Assembly: GCA_950295325.1 (NCBI GenBank)
Contig: OX485808.1
Span: 37,099,180-37,163,179, forward strand
Direction of reading: 5' to 3'
DNA length: 64,000 nucleotides
Source: Polytrichum commune
Taxonomy: Eukaryota > Streptophyta > Polytrichopsida > Polytrichales > Polytrichaceae
A program made the translations under genes and the position numbers. The notes under the pieces are model-generated. The model ran no database searches. It worked only from the letters and a program-made list of their open reading frames with translations, and was not told the DNA's origin. Of this stretch, positions 25,331-36,219 are shown piece by piece; the stretch's first letter is position 1, and every line of letters begins with the position of its first letter.

Positions 25331-26980
25331 ATTGTTTCAAAAGATCAGTAAGATTGTATGACGTTTTTCATCAAATGATTAGTAAGAATGTGGTAAGATC
25401 ATAAGTCCACTTGTTGGTGACCTTTTTGATACCAACATAAGCCAATCTCCATGTTTGATGGACAATTCATTGATCAATGGGATCCTTATACTCCATCCAA
25501 TGATTACCGATCTTCTACACATCTTATTTACCCTCCCAACAAACCAAATCATAATTGGAGCTGATTTTTTGGGTCTATCATATTTTTGACAATTCTAGCT
25601 TCAAGTGTGTTCTTGTCTTGGTTCTCCTTGCCTACATAATGTAATTTTGAAAGCAATCAAAACTCAAAGTATCTTGAACAAAAAAAAACTACTCGACCCA
25701 TTTTATTCCACTTCTTAATTAGTCTCTATCATGCATGCTTTAATAATAACCACAACTTAATTTGGAGACAAGAAAAGCATTATGCTCTTTATTCAAAATC
25801 AAGAATGCAATTGATGCAAGAATTTATTTATAAACACTTATTGTTGCTTGCCACATTCTAATACACAAAACCACTAATGTGACGAGCACCCAAAGGAGGT
25901 AAGTGCAATGTGAAACACACAAAACGAATGAGGAAAGAAGGAATTATGAGCACCTTCACAATTTCAAATAAGTATTTTGTCGGCCTTTGCAACAAGACTT
26001 AATTCTAAGTCCCCTAGTGCGTGCAATCACTACCTACATCAACCACCCGCATCAACCATCCACATCCCTTTTCATAAGCCTCCACAAAAAAAAAAAAAAA
26101 AAAAACAAACGACATGTTTCTCTTGCAACCATAAGCAGGAAGTGACCTTGTTCTCAACTAAATGACCCCTTCCAAAACCCTGATATTGCCTCTTTCATAC
26201 TTGCATGGATGAGATAAGAAATGAGAAAATGATTCATCATGTTTTCATCCAATATTAAATACTTATCCCATAAAATCAAGTGAGACTACCATACAAGTAC
26301 AAATGTTTTATGCATGTAATTAACTATGAGCTACAATTTGTGTAGCATATGTATACGTAATATGGCAAAGTTCAAATTAGTACCCCTTTTGTGCACTCTT
26401 GTATACTCCCCGGACTACAAATTGTACTGCACATGTTGTCAATTCCCGGTTAATTTTTACACTATTGTAGAGTATATATTTTGTAATATACTCCAATTTA
26501 TCAAAAAAATGGCATCTTTCCTATGCTTAAATTTAGATTCATAGTGTAATGAAACAGAATTAGTTATTAATTACATTAGGAGTCCAACTCATGGTTTGAG
26601 TTATGCTATGTGTTCCACAAAAAGCAATTCTAATGGACAAGGAACCCACCAAATCTAATGAACGGTACTTTTATTTGTTGGAAGACTCTCAAGTCAATGT
26701 TTATTGGAAGGCGATATAGTCTAGAACACATTGGTAATGTTTTAATTCAACACCATATTAAAGATCAAAATGACAATCACTAATTGGATGAGACATTTCC
26801 TATGTCATTATGTGAGCCTTATGTATGTGTAAAGTTGGAAATGCCCTATTACTGGGGGGGGGTATTAATTCATATGCACAAGTGCAATGGGCTAACATAG
26901 TACATGTCCAAACTGGTTTAAATCACAAACTCCTCCAATCTGCATGGAAACGTGTTTGATATGGTTTGTTGGACAAGTCC
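25331..26980. other. Intergenic, AT-rich
   Basis: A poly-A run lies at 26089-26105. No gene was recognised. Confidence 0.4.
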
Positions 26981-26984
26981 ATTC

Positions 26985-27905
26985 TTAATTGTCTTCCTCT
27001 GAGACTATAATTCCATGCATCTACCATGTCCTCTTTAATACTTTAATACTTCTTTGGTAAGATGAATTCAAAAAAGTGGACACAAAATTTCATGATTTTA
27101 CAAACCATTTTAGCAAAAGGTTCTACTGATTTCATTGGAATCATGAACCAAATTCACCATATATAGATTTTGGAGATCAATCTATAGGACATAGCTTTTG
27201 ATGTGTCCAAATACACATTATGCAGCATTGAGAATTGGACTATACGATGGCAAATAGAAGTAGTTGTGTCCAACATCTTCATAAGCTTGTCGTATTTCAC
27301 GAGATCCGTGAATGAGACATGGTCCATGAGGATGGACGTTCGTCTATCAAAGCTAGGAACGAACTTGGTCTTAATGTATTCTTAGAGCTTGTTTGTAATA
27401 TAAGCACCAAATGTGACATCATGTGCAATGACTCCTTCATGACCAACTGCAACCACTAGAGATAAATTTCGACCCCTTTGAGTTGGATGTATTCGCTGAC
27501 ATCTTTGATCTCGACAAGCCCTTCCAAAACAATGAATCAAATGTAAATTGAAACCAACCTTAAAAACCTATGAACTAAATGATTATAACAATGAAGAACT
27601 GGCTCAAAGCCTTCATGAAATTGTGTTTGAACTTATGTGAAGTCATCTTACCAAAGGAGTAACTTTCTTGTGTAGCTTACAAGGGATTGCCTGATTCCCA
27701 TGGCCATAGAATGTTAGGGAAATTTGACCTAAGTTCAAATTACAAACCTTGGAAGATATTTGGTGAGTTCAGAGTTAATGCACGTGTATGTACTCAACCA
27801 AACTAGATGGTATGAGGTGGTACTTAGCCTATTACTTAAGTGACGATGGGAAATTTGCCACTTATTCATCTAACTCATTTGGAGATTTCAAAAGATATTG
27901 AAATA
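26985..27905. repeat. Decayed dispersed repeat, related to 54380-54760
   Basis: Parts of this stretch match 54380-54760 in order and orientation. Shared landmarks are GTTGGACWMRTCCATT, CCCATGSSCATAGAAT, GAGTTCAAATTACA, GGAGATTTCAAAAGA and GGTATGAGG. It is probably an old transposable element with no intact frame, and I cannot assign a class. Confidence 0.5.
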
Positions 27906-27924
27906 TTGGTTAACCAATATTAAC

Positions 27925-28048
27925 CAATATTGGTTGTATGGGTAGTTAGGAAATTGATGGCATTTATGTATGATAGGACTTGAAGATGTAAATTGCTCTA
28001 AATCTCATGGCATTTGTCCCTTGAGATCTAGAAGCAGTTTGGTGAAGA
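27925..28048. repeat. Direct repeat, copy 1 (copy 2 at 29065-29190)
   Basis: Both copies contain ACCAATATTGGTTGTATRGG, GATTGATGGCATT, ACTTGAAGATG and CATTTGTCCCTT(K)AGATCTAGAAG. The copies are ~1.1 kb apart and in the same orientation. They may be remnants of paired LTRs, but clean ends were not found. Confidence 0.5.
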
Positions 28049-28675
28049 CACGGGTAGATCACTCTAAGGCATTTTTGTGCATCACGTGCGGCTAGGGGTT
28101 TTTTGTTTTGGGGCTATTTACCTTCAAGGGCTAAATTAAAGCCTCCCTAAAATTACTTAAATTTTAAAAATGGCCCATTTGTTTGCACCCTTCCATTACT
28201 TATATTGTCCAAGTCACTGCAATTTTTTATACTCTATATTCCTTTTAAGTAATAAAAGCTAATCTACTTCCTAACGCAATTGACGAGTGTTGAGGGAAAG
28301 CATGGAAACAAAGAAGGGTGCAAATAGTAATACCATTGCAAACAGAGTTATGAAGAAAACACATAGGAGACCATAGCAAAGTAATACCATTGCAAACACT
28401 ATTATGATGAAAAAACATAGGAGATGCCATCACAAATATACATACCATACTAAACATACCTTCTAGGATCTTTATCTTCAACACCTATATTAATTCTACA
28501 AAAAAATAATGGCCCACGTTTTATGTCCATCTAACTTACTTATAATGGGATTGTCTACATTTAATGGCCCCTTCATTATTTGGAATTCCTTTATAATTTT
28601 TATTTCAGATGATTTTAATCCTCTCTATATTATGCCGCACGTCGTTTTTAAAATGCACTAAGTGATCTACCCGTG
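28049..28675. mobile_element. MITE family X, copy A, hAT-type, 627 bp
   Basis: Perfect 15-bp inverted repeats CACGGGTAGATCACT are flanked by a perfect 8-bp duplication GGTGAAGA (28041-28048 and 28676-28683). A second copy lies at 44762-45310. Copy A has an extra internal duplication around TAATACCATTGCAAACA that copy B lacks. Confidence 0.92.
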
Positions 28676-28683
28676 GGTGAAGA

Positions 28684-29640
28684 GTTTCCTTTAGAAATTA
28701 ATAAGAATCTTCAGTTGCAATTATACCCAATCATAAGTTGGATGTGTATGGTAAGAGGTTAACTAATTATCATGATAAATGCAAAAATTGGAAATTAAAG
28801 TTATCCTTGAAAAACTAAGAGCAACCATCTAGTGTTTGGAGGTGGACATGCATCTTGTCTCTAATTTGTTAGCTAGACATTCTCTTATACCAATAAATAA
28901 TTGTGATATATCTACATGCTAGGCTTATTGGCCTTGCAACTCCCAAGATGTTCCCAAGCTCAATCTACATGTTCCATGTAAACATATACAGAGAACCGTT
29001 TCAAGCATCTTTTTCCTTCTTTTCCTCACAACTTGAAGGTTGATGATTTCTTAGTATACCACGCCCATATGCAACCAATATTGGTTGTATAGGTGCTTAG
29101 GGGATTGATGGCATTCATGTCAATGATACTACTTGAAGATGGTGCTTTATATCCCATAGCATTTGTCCCTTTAGATCTAGAAGTAGTTTGGGTAAGAGTA
29201 TTCTTTCAAAAATAAGAAGGCAAAGAGGCTCAAAGTCATAAGCACATGAAAGTCCAACTAGAAAAACTTAAGTTGTCATGGGACAAATCTTGGGGTTGCA
29301 TTTAATTGTATCGAGTTGAACTAAAAAAGAAATTAGGGTACTGAAATTTTATTTGAGAACATAAAAGGTATATTCCAACCATATTCATCAACATGCATAA
29401 TATCCATGAAGGTGTACATTACTTCATAGCGTCCTCCTCCCCCCCCCACCCACAATGAAAACACCTAAGGATATCCTCTTTGTCTCACGTGGTGTATATC
29501 TCTAAGAAGTGCCCTGTGAGGCCAAAACCAGCCCCCTTAGGCGTCCTAGTCCGGGTGATGGTGTTGAGAATCACATGTATTGTTCGTATCAAAAGAATGA
29601 TCTCTTTGCATCCCAAGGCATTCATGTCATTTTGAATCAC
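28684..29640. other. Intergenic, AT-rich, includes direct-repeat copy 2
   Basis: Contains the second copy of the 27925-28048 repeat at 29065-29190, and a C-rich run near 29440. No gene was recognised. Confidence 0.4.
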
Positions 29641-29806
29641 TTTGTTTATTAGTAGTGACCTCTTGGCTTGTGGCCAAATTGGCCTTCTCAAGAGTCCAAC
29701 CGGCAGCCTTGGCAACACAAGCTCTCAAGGATATTCTCCTTGTGCCTTTGATTATCCTCTCCTTCACCTTGCCAATGCTAAAGTCCTCCTCCCTCTCCAT
29801 TGTTAT
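29640..29806 (-). other. Short ORF of unknown origin
   Basis: A minus-strand frame begins with ATG just after a TATATAA sequence and encodes about 57 residues, including DFSIGKVKERIIKGTRRI and RACVAKAAGWTLEKANLA. Composition is protein-like, but it stops early. It may be a transposon gene fragment. I do not recognise the family. Confidence 0.2.
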
Positions 29807-30094
29807 ATAAGTGATTGATTTTTTTTACCAACAAGGATGTAAGTGTTGAAAAACACTCCCTCAATGGTTAACCTCAAATATAGTTGCTTGTAAAAACCCC
29901 ACACCCTCCTAGCTATCTAACCACACCACTCACACATTGACTAATTTCATTAAGTCATCTCCCTAAGTCCTAGTTCTAAGTCACCCACCTCACTCATTAG
30001 TTGATGGTTTCACTAGCTTAATCTCCAACTAATTCTTAGATCTCCTAATCCTAGCTCGGCTCGGTACACCCTTGATCTGGTGGTAACTTCGGTT

Positions 30095-30478
30095 GAACAC
30101 GTAGCCCCTTAGTCTGCTGGCCCACCGGTAAGCTTAGTCTGCTGCCCAACCGGTAAGCTCGTCTGCTGCCCAACCAGTAAGCTAGTCTGCTGCCCAGCCG
30201 GTAAGCTTGTATACTGCCTAACCGGTAAGCTAGTATGCTGCCCAGCCGGTAAGCTTGTATGCTGCCTAACCGGTAAGCTAGTCTGCTGCCCAACCGGTAA
30301 GCTCGTCTGCTGCCCAACCGGTAAGCTCGTCTGTTGCCCAACCGGTAAGCTAGTCTGCTGCCCAGCCGGTAAGCTTGTATGTTGCCTAACCGGTAAGCTA
30401 GTCTGCTGCCCAACCGGTAAGCTTGTATGCTGCCTAACCGGTAAGCTAGTCTGCTGCCCAACCGGTAAGCTCAGTCTG
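30095..30478. repeat. Minisatellite, 24-bp unit, about 15 copies
   Basis: The unit contains CTGCTGCCCAACCGGTAAGC, with variant types (GTATGCTGCCTAACC and CAGCCGG forms) alternating in a partly ordered pattern. The length is a multiple of three, so a minus-strand ORF (30051-30461) of 8-residue repeats such as AYRLGSRL stays open across the array. I regard that ORF as a by-product. Confidence 0.92.
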
Positions 30479-30479
30479 A

Positions 30480-31510
30480 TGGGCAGAGCCTAGTATAATT
30501 ACACTAAGGTTTGGCCAAGCTCATTGATGGCCCTAACTAACACACTAATTAGGAGTCTACCTAAAGGGATTTCAAACTACAACTAATTTGGTGACCCTAC
30601 GCCTCTAATCAAATACTTTGCTACTTGGTCTCTATGATTTGGACTAATTAACTAAACTAACTCCCTAACATCACTAAGGCTAACTAATCCACACATGTGG
30701 CTTTCAAGCTATAAGAGCTTACTCCCATGGGATGAAGTGAGAGAGAGAGCTTAACTAACTAACTTCACTAGAAAACTAACAATCCACACACGTAGCTCAA
30801 GCTCTTAAGAGCTTGCTCCCTTGAGAGCACTTGATGAAGAGAGAGGAAAATGAGAGAGAAAACACCTTAAGTAGCAAAGAGGGAGAGAGGGGGAGAGGGA
30901 GAGAAAGGTGAGGATAGGGTGAGAGGATTAGCACCTCCAATCACAATCCCTTAACCTTCACCTCCAAAGTAGGGACTAATCCCCTTCCACCAAGCTTCCT
31001 TCTTCCTAAACTAACAAGATGGATCCAAAAGTGGGCATTTAACCCGCGGAGCTCACCTTGCCTCACCTTACCCCTACTCACATAATCAAGGCATTCTCCT
31101 ATTGAAATCAAACCTTGAAATAACCACACAACACATTCTAATGCCTAAACTTAAATCCACACCACACTTCACTCTTTTTATGTTTTTGTGAATAATCATA
31201 ACACCTCAAAGTCAAACTAAAATTGGTTTCGAAGAGTTAATCACCACATGTGGGCACCATTTTGGGCTCACATGCCCCATTATCAGGACACGATGTAAAA
31301 TCTTAGAAATCTAACCAAGAATGGGTGCAAATTGTATTTTAGACCAACACATATGTTTAAGGCTATATGTAATCTTTACATTTATATGTATTTTAACTTA
31401 TTACATGCAGTTTGTTTCGTACATAGGTGTATTGATTGATTTGAAGGTGATGCACTCACATAATTTTTCAATATTTTAGTTTTTTAACATGAATGAAGGT
31501 TGCACCCCCC
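30480..31510. other. Intergenic with GA-rich tract
   Basis: A GA-rich low-complexity stretch lies at 30735-30910. No gene was recognised. Confidence 0.4.
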
Positions 31511-31680
31511 CCAAGGCCCAAAGCAACCAACCATAGTGGAAACCTAAAGATTTGCCCTCTAGAGAGACAAGTAAATGCCAACTTGCCTACATTCATTCAA
31601 GGTGCTCACCTTTGAAAGGAGACAATCTTCTTCAAGATCCCTACGATCCTTTTGAAACTCGTTTAAAAAGCTACATACAA
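31510..31680 (+). repeat. SINE-like repeat body, copy 1
   Basis: Matches 55893-56100 (same strand) and the minus strand of 33190-33345. Shared order: AACCAACCA, GGAAACCTAAAG/GGAACCCAAGG, TTGCC, GATAGGTG-like, CAAGGTGCTCACCTTTGAAA (absent from the 55-kb copy), CTTGAAACTCGTT. No head is visible in this copy. Confidence 0.5.
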
Positions 31681-31740
31681 ATTTAGACCAACTCAAAGAC
31701 AAAAGTAGCGACACCCTAAATCACGTCGGCGACCAATGTT

Positions 31741-32222
31741 TGGGGGGATTTATGGAGCATACTCAGTTGAGATCCTAGTGTTTCCAAGTCCAACTGGTTA
31801 CTTGTTGGCATCTTTCAAATTTTCTTTTAATAAGTTGAAGAATATTCTTGAAATTCCTCTAAAACGATCAGTAATTTTCCTGAAGTCATGAAGATTCACC
31901 GGGTTATTTCCCCAACTCCCAACCGCTTCATCTGTGAACTATATGAAAACTCCAGCCTACCAAATCTATGGTCTCAAGTACTGCTTGGATCGCCACTCCA
32001 ATGATCAAGAAGAACAGGCAGTTCGTTACAAATGAACCGCTTGAAGTTGGAGACTGCAGGAAAATTTCCGATCAATTGAGAGGAAATCATGGAAGAATAT
32101 ACCCCCAAATTAATATCGAAAAAAACCGGAGGGGATGTCAACAACCTGTGACCGGTTGGAGTTGCAAACACTACACGAGGATGATCTCAACCGACGAGTA
32201 TGCCCAAAAATCATCTCCCCCA
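31741..32222. mobile_element. Fold-back element related to the 13961-14214 hairpin
   Basis: The left end (GGGGGGATTTATGGAGCATA, then CAGTTGAGATC and AAGTCCAACTGGTTAC) is inverted at the right end (GACCGGTTGGAGTTGC ... TATGCCCAAAAATCATCTCC). Inside are inverted arms containing CCTCTAAAACGATCAG and GAGAGGAAATCATGG. I found no convincing target duplication. It shares ends and arms with the 14-kb hairpin. Confidence 0.65.
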
Positions 32223-32479
32223 TCACTGTATTAAAACTCAAACATTCTGCACGAACCGAATGGGTCGGGAGTCTGGAGATGCCATGCACACAAGTCCAAT
32301 CTAGAATTGACAGAAAGTAGATGTAAGTTATACATACAACCAACATTGTTACTAGGTTCCCAGCACACGAAGCTGGATTTGGTAGTTGAGATGGTAGCAT
32401 AATTAAGTACATTTGGCGATCGTTGAAAGTGAATGGCAACTCTAGAATTGATAGTAGCACTGACACACGGATGCTCCAT

Positions 32480-33155
32480 ATTCACAGACAAGTTCCATTC
32501 AATCTGTCCGTTCAGTGAATGTGAGGGGCTTTATCTCATACGAATGTGGTGTTGGTTGCAGAGTTGTTGACAAGCAATTGTTTGTGGATGTGCCAGTCGG
32601 AATGCTTGCATTATTGAATGCTCGATATTGCATTACTACAAGTCCAGGTTTGGAATTTCAGTATTATATCTTCAAGTGTGTGACTTCACCTCCTAAATGC
32701 CTAACATTCTTAAGGGTGTGCGGGTGGTCTGTGGCATCATTGCACTCAATCCAGAGAGTCCAAAGAGTGATATCTTGAAGGTGTCAATTTTTTATTTTCT
32801 TTCACAAACTTTTTTGGGAGCTTTTTCATGAATAGAGCTTCTTTCTAATGATAATTATCGTAGTTGCCAATCTTAACCGACATAGCTCGTGCATGATGAA
32901 GGTGACCCACCGTCATGCTAATGTTTGGTTTCAGAGTTGTGGATAAGCTAATGTTTGTGGATGTACCAATCGGAATGCTTGACCCTTGAATGCTTAGTAT
33001 TGCATTACTACAAGTACAGGGTTGGAATTTCAGTATATCTTCAAGTGTGTGAATTCACCTCCTAAATGCCTGAATTTTTTTTTGGGCGTGTCGGGGGTCC
33101 GTGACATCATTGCACTCAATCCAAATAGTCCAAAGAGCAATATTTTCGAGTTGGT
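32480..33155. repeat. Two copies of an unidentified dispersed repeat
   Basis: Copies at about 32480-32790 and 32915-33155 share AGAGTTGTKGAYAAGC, TTTGTGGATGT, TCGGAATGCTTG, ATTGCATTACTACAAGT, CACCTCCTAAATGCC and CATCATTGCACTCAATCC. Diverged relatives lie at 58300-58640 and 60020-60270. The first copy has an open plus frame (32515-32778), but the other copies do not keep it. Confidence 0.6.
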
Positions 33156-33189
33156 CTAAAGCCTATATGTAATCCCGAAACGGGCATTA

Positions 33190-33380
33190 CAAGAATTGAA
33201 AAGCCCTTGAGGAATACGAAATCCTTTTCAAAGGTGAACACCTTGACCGGGCAGTGCGGGCACAGACAAGCCGACCGACACCTATCTCCCCCAAGGACAA
33301 GCCCTAGGTTCGCATATGGTTGGTTGGAAATATCCGGTTCACCCAAATGCCCCCCCGCTCCCCACTTAGGATTCGGTGGA
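33190..33380 (-). repeat. SINE-like repeat body, copy 2 (adjacent to 5S-like head)
   Basis: Reading the minus strand, this follows the 5S-like segment at 33385-33490 and contains CAACCAACCATATGCGAACC, GGGGGAGATAGGTG, GTCGGCTTGTCT and AAGGTGTTCACCTTTGAAA. It matches 31510-31680 and 55893-56100. Confidence 0.5.
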
Positions 33381-33384
33381 TCAT

Positions 33385-33490
33385 AGGTGGTAGGATGCAC
33401 CATAACTCAAGTGCTAAGAAGGTCACCCATCCGAGTACTCTTCTAGCCTTAGGCAGCTTAACCTTGGAGTTCCCACGAGGATGATCTAGT
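33385..33490 (-). ncRNA. 5S rRNA-like sequence (pseudogene or SINE3-type head)
   Basis: On the minus strand, GTGGGAACTCCAAGGTTAAG, then AGAGTACTCGGATGGGTGAC and CTTCTTAGCAC, ending GGTGCATCC, aligns in order with the internal promoter and 3' half of plant 5S rRNA (AACTCCGAAGTTAAGC, AGTACTAGGATGGGTGACC, GTTGCATCC). The middle and 5' parts are diverged, so it is not a functional 5S gene. Adjacent SINE-like sequence suggests a 5S-derived retroelement. It also abuts a LINE fragment, so a chimeric origin is possible. Confidence 0.65.
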
Positions 33491-34130
33491 TCCCCACCTC
33501 CATTAGAGTAAGGGTTAAATTTTAACTTGCATTGCATCCCACGAGAGGAAGGTGCGGTTCTCACTATCCCAAATATGATCAACACAATGGAACCCCTTGT
33601 AGTAAAGTTCATCTACCCTAGCATAAGGGACTCCATTATCAATGAATTCAACCTCTGATGACAACCAAATGTTTGAGTGAAGCAATTCCACGAGGGTTTA
33701 GGGGGAGGGGGGTTTGATAAGTGCCTTCAACCGTAGTTTTCCATGCTTTACTAATGTGACCCCAAGCCTTGGATCCAAAGAATCCTTGGTGTTGCTTAAT
33801 GATAAACATGTCAAAGCTAATCCCCCAACTTCTTCCTCTTTGTGGGCTAAACCTTAACACATGTATTAAAATTGAGTCATGTATTAAAATCCCTTTAACT
33901 TTCATTAAATTATAAGCACCTAGAGAATAAGCATCCTACATAGTATAAAACACGCCTAGGACCTTATACTCCCAAGAGTTGAATTCAAAATAGTCCATAC
34001 GGTATTCACATGAGTGTACAATAGCCCCCGGGGAGGGCTCACTTTCTGTTTATCACTATCATCTCTATACCAATTTTTTAGGTGAGTCCAAAGATAGGGT
34101 CCCGTGTTTTGTTGGGAGATAAGAAATCAA
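33490..34130 (-). pseudogene. LINE reverse-transcriptase-type C-terminal fragment
   Basis: The minus strand encodes FDMFIIKQHQGFFGSKAWGH and KAWKTTVEG, then in another frame YKGFHCVDHIWDSE and RTFLSWDAMQVKF. This order resembles the C-terminal region of plant L1-type ORF2 proteins. Several frameshifts and stops are present. Upstream on the minus strand (to about 34130) further fragments such as YTHVNTVWTILNSTLG can be read. It is a decayed, truncated copy. Confidence 0.5.
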
Positions 34131-34424
34131 GTCTTCTTAAACAAAAAAGAGTCTCCAAAAATAATGTGAGAATTTATTTCTATAATATCATTTAATATAT
34201 GGAATAATCACATGTAACACCCCCCCCCACCCAAATAAACCCTTCGGATGCATATGGTTGTCAAAACATACAAAGAGTGAGTCATTCACTTGTCACAATG
34301 AATGCAACAAGAACAAATCCACAACTAAACAAAAGAGGCCCTCATGTCTTTATGTCAATTTTTTAAATATTAAAAGGAAACACTAATTTTGGTGATAAAG
34401 GGAGTTGGAAGGTACAATCTCACA

Positions 34425-34660
34425 TGGGTCTTGAAACCGACATTGGAATTGAAAGGTTGTCCTTTAAACTTGTCATAGTTATCCTCAAGCCATCCCACAT
34501 GTGAGCATTCTTACATTCAAGGTACGTTGTCATATGAGTTACATCAATCGCCTTTGTCATAGCCTTTGACGCCTTCCACAAGCTATGCTCTTTCAATAAT
34601 TTAGATAAGGTCGGTTGTTATCACCTAAAGGTGTTTAAGTATGTCACACTATAAGTATGA
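34425..34660. repeat. Dispersed repeat of unknown class (relatives at 59685 and 62015)
   Basis: Shares CCGACATTGGAA, GAAAGGTTGTCCTTT, CATCAATCRCCTTTGTCATAG and TTCCACAAGCTA with 59685-59920. A third copy is inverted at 62015-62290. Confidence 0.55.
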
Positions 34661-34879
34661 TAAAGGTATTTATCGCCATACATAGTAGAATTGAAGCATC
34701 ACTATAATTTCCACTTTGTTGTATACATCATATAACACTATATTCGTTAAATTGAGACTTTTTGGGCATTTTGAGACATTCACATAAATAAGAACAAGGA
34801 TAAATGGAACACATATTGGAGAAAGTTGTAAGATGCGAACACTTTGTGTCGGGTATTTAGAACAAGAACCCCATTAATA

Positions 34880-35175
34880 ACTCATATTTGGGATTGTTTA
34901 GGATGAGCAATCCAAACCTTAGGCCAAATTGAAGGGGAAATCTTAAAACATTCATATTATCGCACACAAAATATGAGATCTTGTATGAATATGTTTTAGG
35001 TAGGGCACTCCAAACCCTTAGACCATATTGAAGGGGAACTATGTGAACCAATATAATATAACATACAAAATATTCCAAACTCATATTTGTGATGGTTTAG
35101 TTAGGGCAATCCAAACCTTGGACCATATTGAAGGGGAAATCATGTGACACTTATATTATTGCAAAAAAAACATAC
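34880..35175. repeat. Three ~100-bp tandem repeats containing degenerate palindromes
   Basis: Units near 34880, 34990 and 35092 share CATATTTGGGATTGTTTAGG-like and TCCAAACCTTRGRCCATATT segments. Each holds a worn version of the 37-48 kb palindrome (GTTTAGGTAGGG... CACTCCAAAC style). They lie just beyond the 3' end of the minus-strand gene at 35282. Confidence 0.65.
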
Positions 35176-35281
35176 AAAGTATGGCATGTAAAATGCATAG
35201 CATGCTAACACCACACATACATTGGATAGTGCGACCCAAAATGATGTTGCCTATGGCCCAAAACCCTACGCCTACTATGGC

Positions 35282-36063
35282 CTATCTAGCCTCGGAGATT
35301 GCCTCTTTTTCTTTTGCTTTTTTTTCTTTTGCCTCGTTTTCTTTTGCTGCGGCTTCTTTTGCTCGCATTGCTTCAACATTCCTGAAAATCTCCGCCCCGC
35401 GACTATAGCCATTCTTGGGGTGACCGCCATCCATAAGACATTTTGGAGTCCGTCGGCCGCCCGAAATATACGTCGAAGAATTCGAATACGATGAAGTGGA
35501 TTGTCTCGCATTTCTGGTCATGGCGTACATACGCTCGAACTCGATGGACGCACTAGACCGCATAGGTTTACGGGTGGGAGCAACCTGCAACGCGTCATTG
35601 CAAGACCACATGTGTTAGTTTAGGGAGGAAGACCCAAACGTGTCACACGATCATTTTTTAAGTGCAAAATGATTGTAATGCGCGGTTAACCATGTTTTAG
35701 AGAGGGGGGGGGGTTCACCTTGTCACCGGGGGCGTTCCCATCGGAGTTGGCAAGGAGGGGCAAGGCGTCCCGCAAAGGAATAGGAAGGGTTCCACTCTTC
35801 GTTGGCCGTGCGTCCATCCGCAGCCGCCGTTGAGGTGTAATACTTCCGCCGGGCCGAGAGGGGGATGTCCGGACGCATTTGCGATTTATGCCCTTGAGCG
35901 GCGACGGGGACGGAGATCGCCGTAAGATTTGCTTGGGTGGGGGGCTATCGACGACGCCGGCGTCAATAGGCTCCTTGGAGTAGTCAATGGTTGACGCGGC
36001 GTTGTAAACGGTCTCGTAGAAGAAGCTCCCCAACTCTGACTCGCTGACGATGTCAATCGAGGG
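35282..36063 (-). CDS. Two linked exons of an unknown protein, downstream of the HAD exon
   Basis: Exons 35719-36063 and 35282-35584 join in phase 0 (donor AAG|GTGAAC, acceptor TTGCAG|GTTGC). The first is Ser/Pro-rich (PSPSPLKGINRKCVRTSPSR). The second contains FERMYAMTRNARQSTSSYSN, then GYSRGAEIFRNVEAMRAKEA and a charged K/E/A tail that should form a coiled coil. The start is uncertain: either these are further 3' exons of the ParB-like/HAD gene by alternative splicing, or a separate gene with an unplaced first exon. A related remnant (GYNRGSEIFKAMEAIKAKK) lies on the minus strand near 57115-57190, so this is a multicopy gene. I do not know its function. Confidence 0.45.
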
Positions 36064-36178
36064 CTCCAAACGTTGGCGCAAAAAAGGAAACGAAACAAAA
36101 CCCAAAGGAAGAGGGTTTGCTAGTGCGCGTGAAAATCAAGATACATATGAAGCATATATTACACAAAGTGGGCGGGCG

Positions 36179-36179
<1 letters not shown>

Positions 36180-36211
<32 letters not shown>
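36180..36211. repeat. CA microsatellite
   Basis: About 15 uninterrupted CA units lie between the HAD exon and the downstream exons. Confidence 0.95.
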
Positions 36212-36215
<4 letters not shown>

Positions 36216-36219
36216 TGCC

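Noticed and set aside
27925..29190. A complete LTR retrotransposon bounded by the two direct repeats
   Set aside because: No TG/CA ends, target duplication, primer-binding site or gag-pol frames were found between them.
30051..30461. Minus-strand ORF of 8-residue repeats in the minisatellite
   Set aside because: The 24-bp unit is a multiple of three and lacks stops in that frame; nothing else supports coding.
33385..33490. A functional 5S rRNA gene
   Set aside because: Only the promoter and 3' landmarks match; the rest is diverged and it is a single copy.
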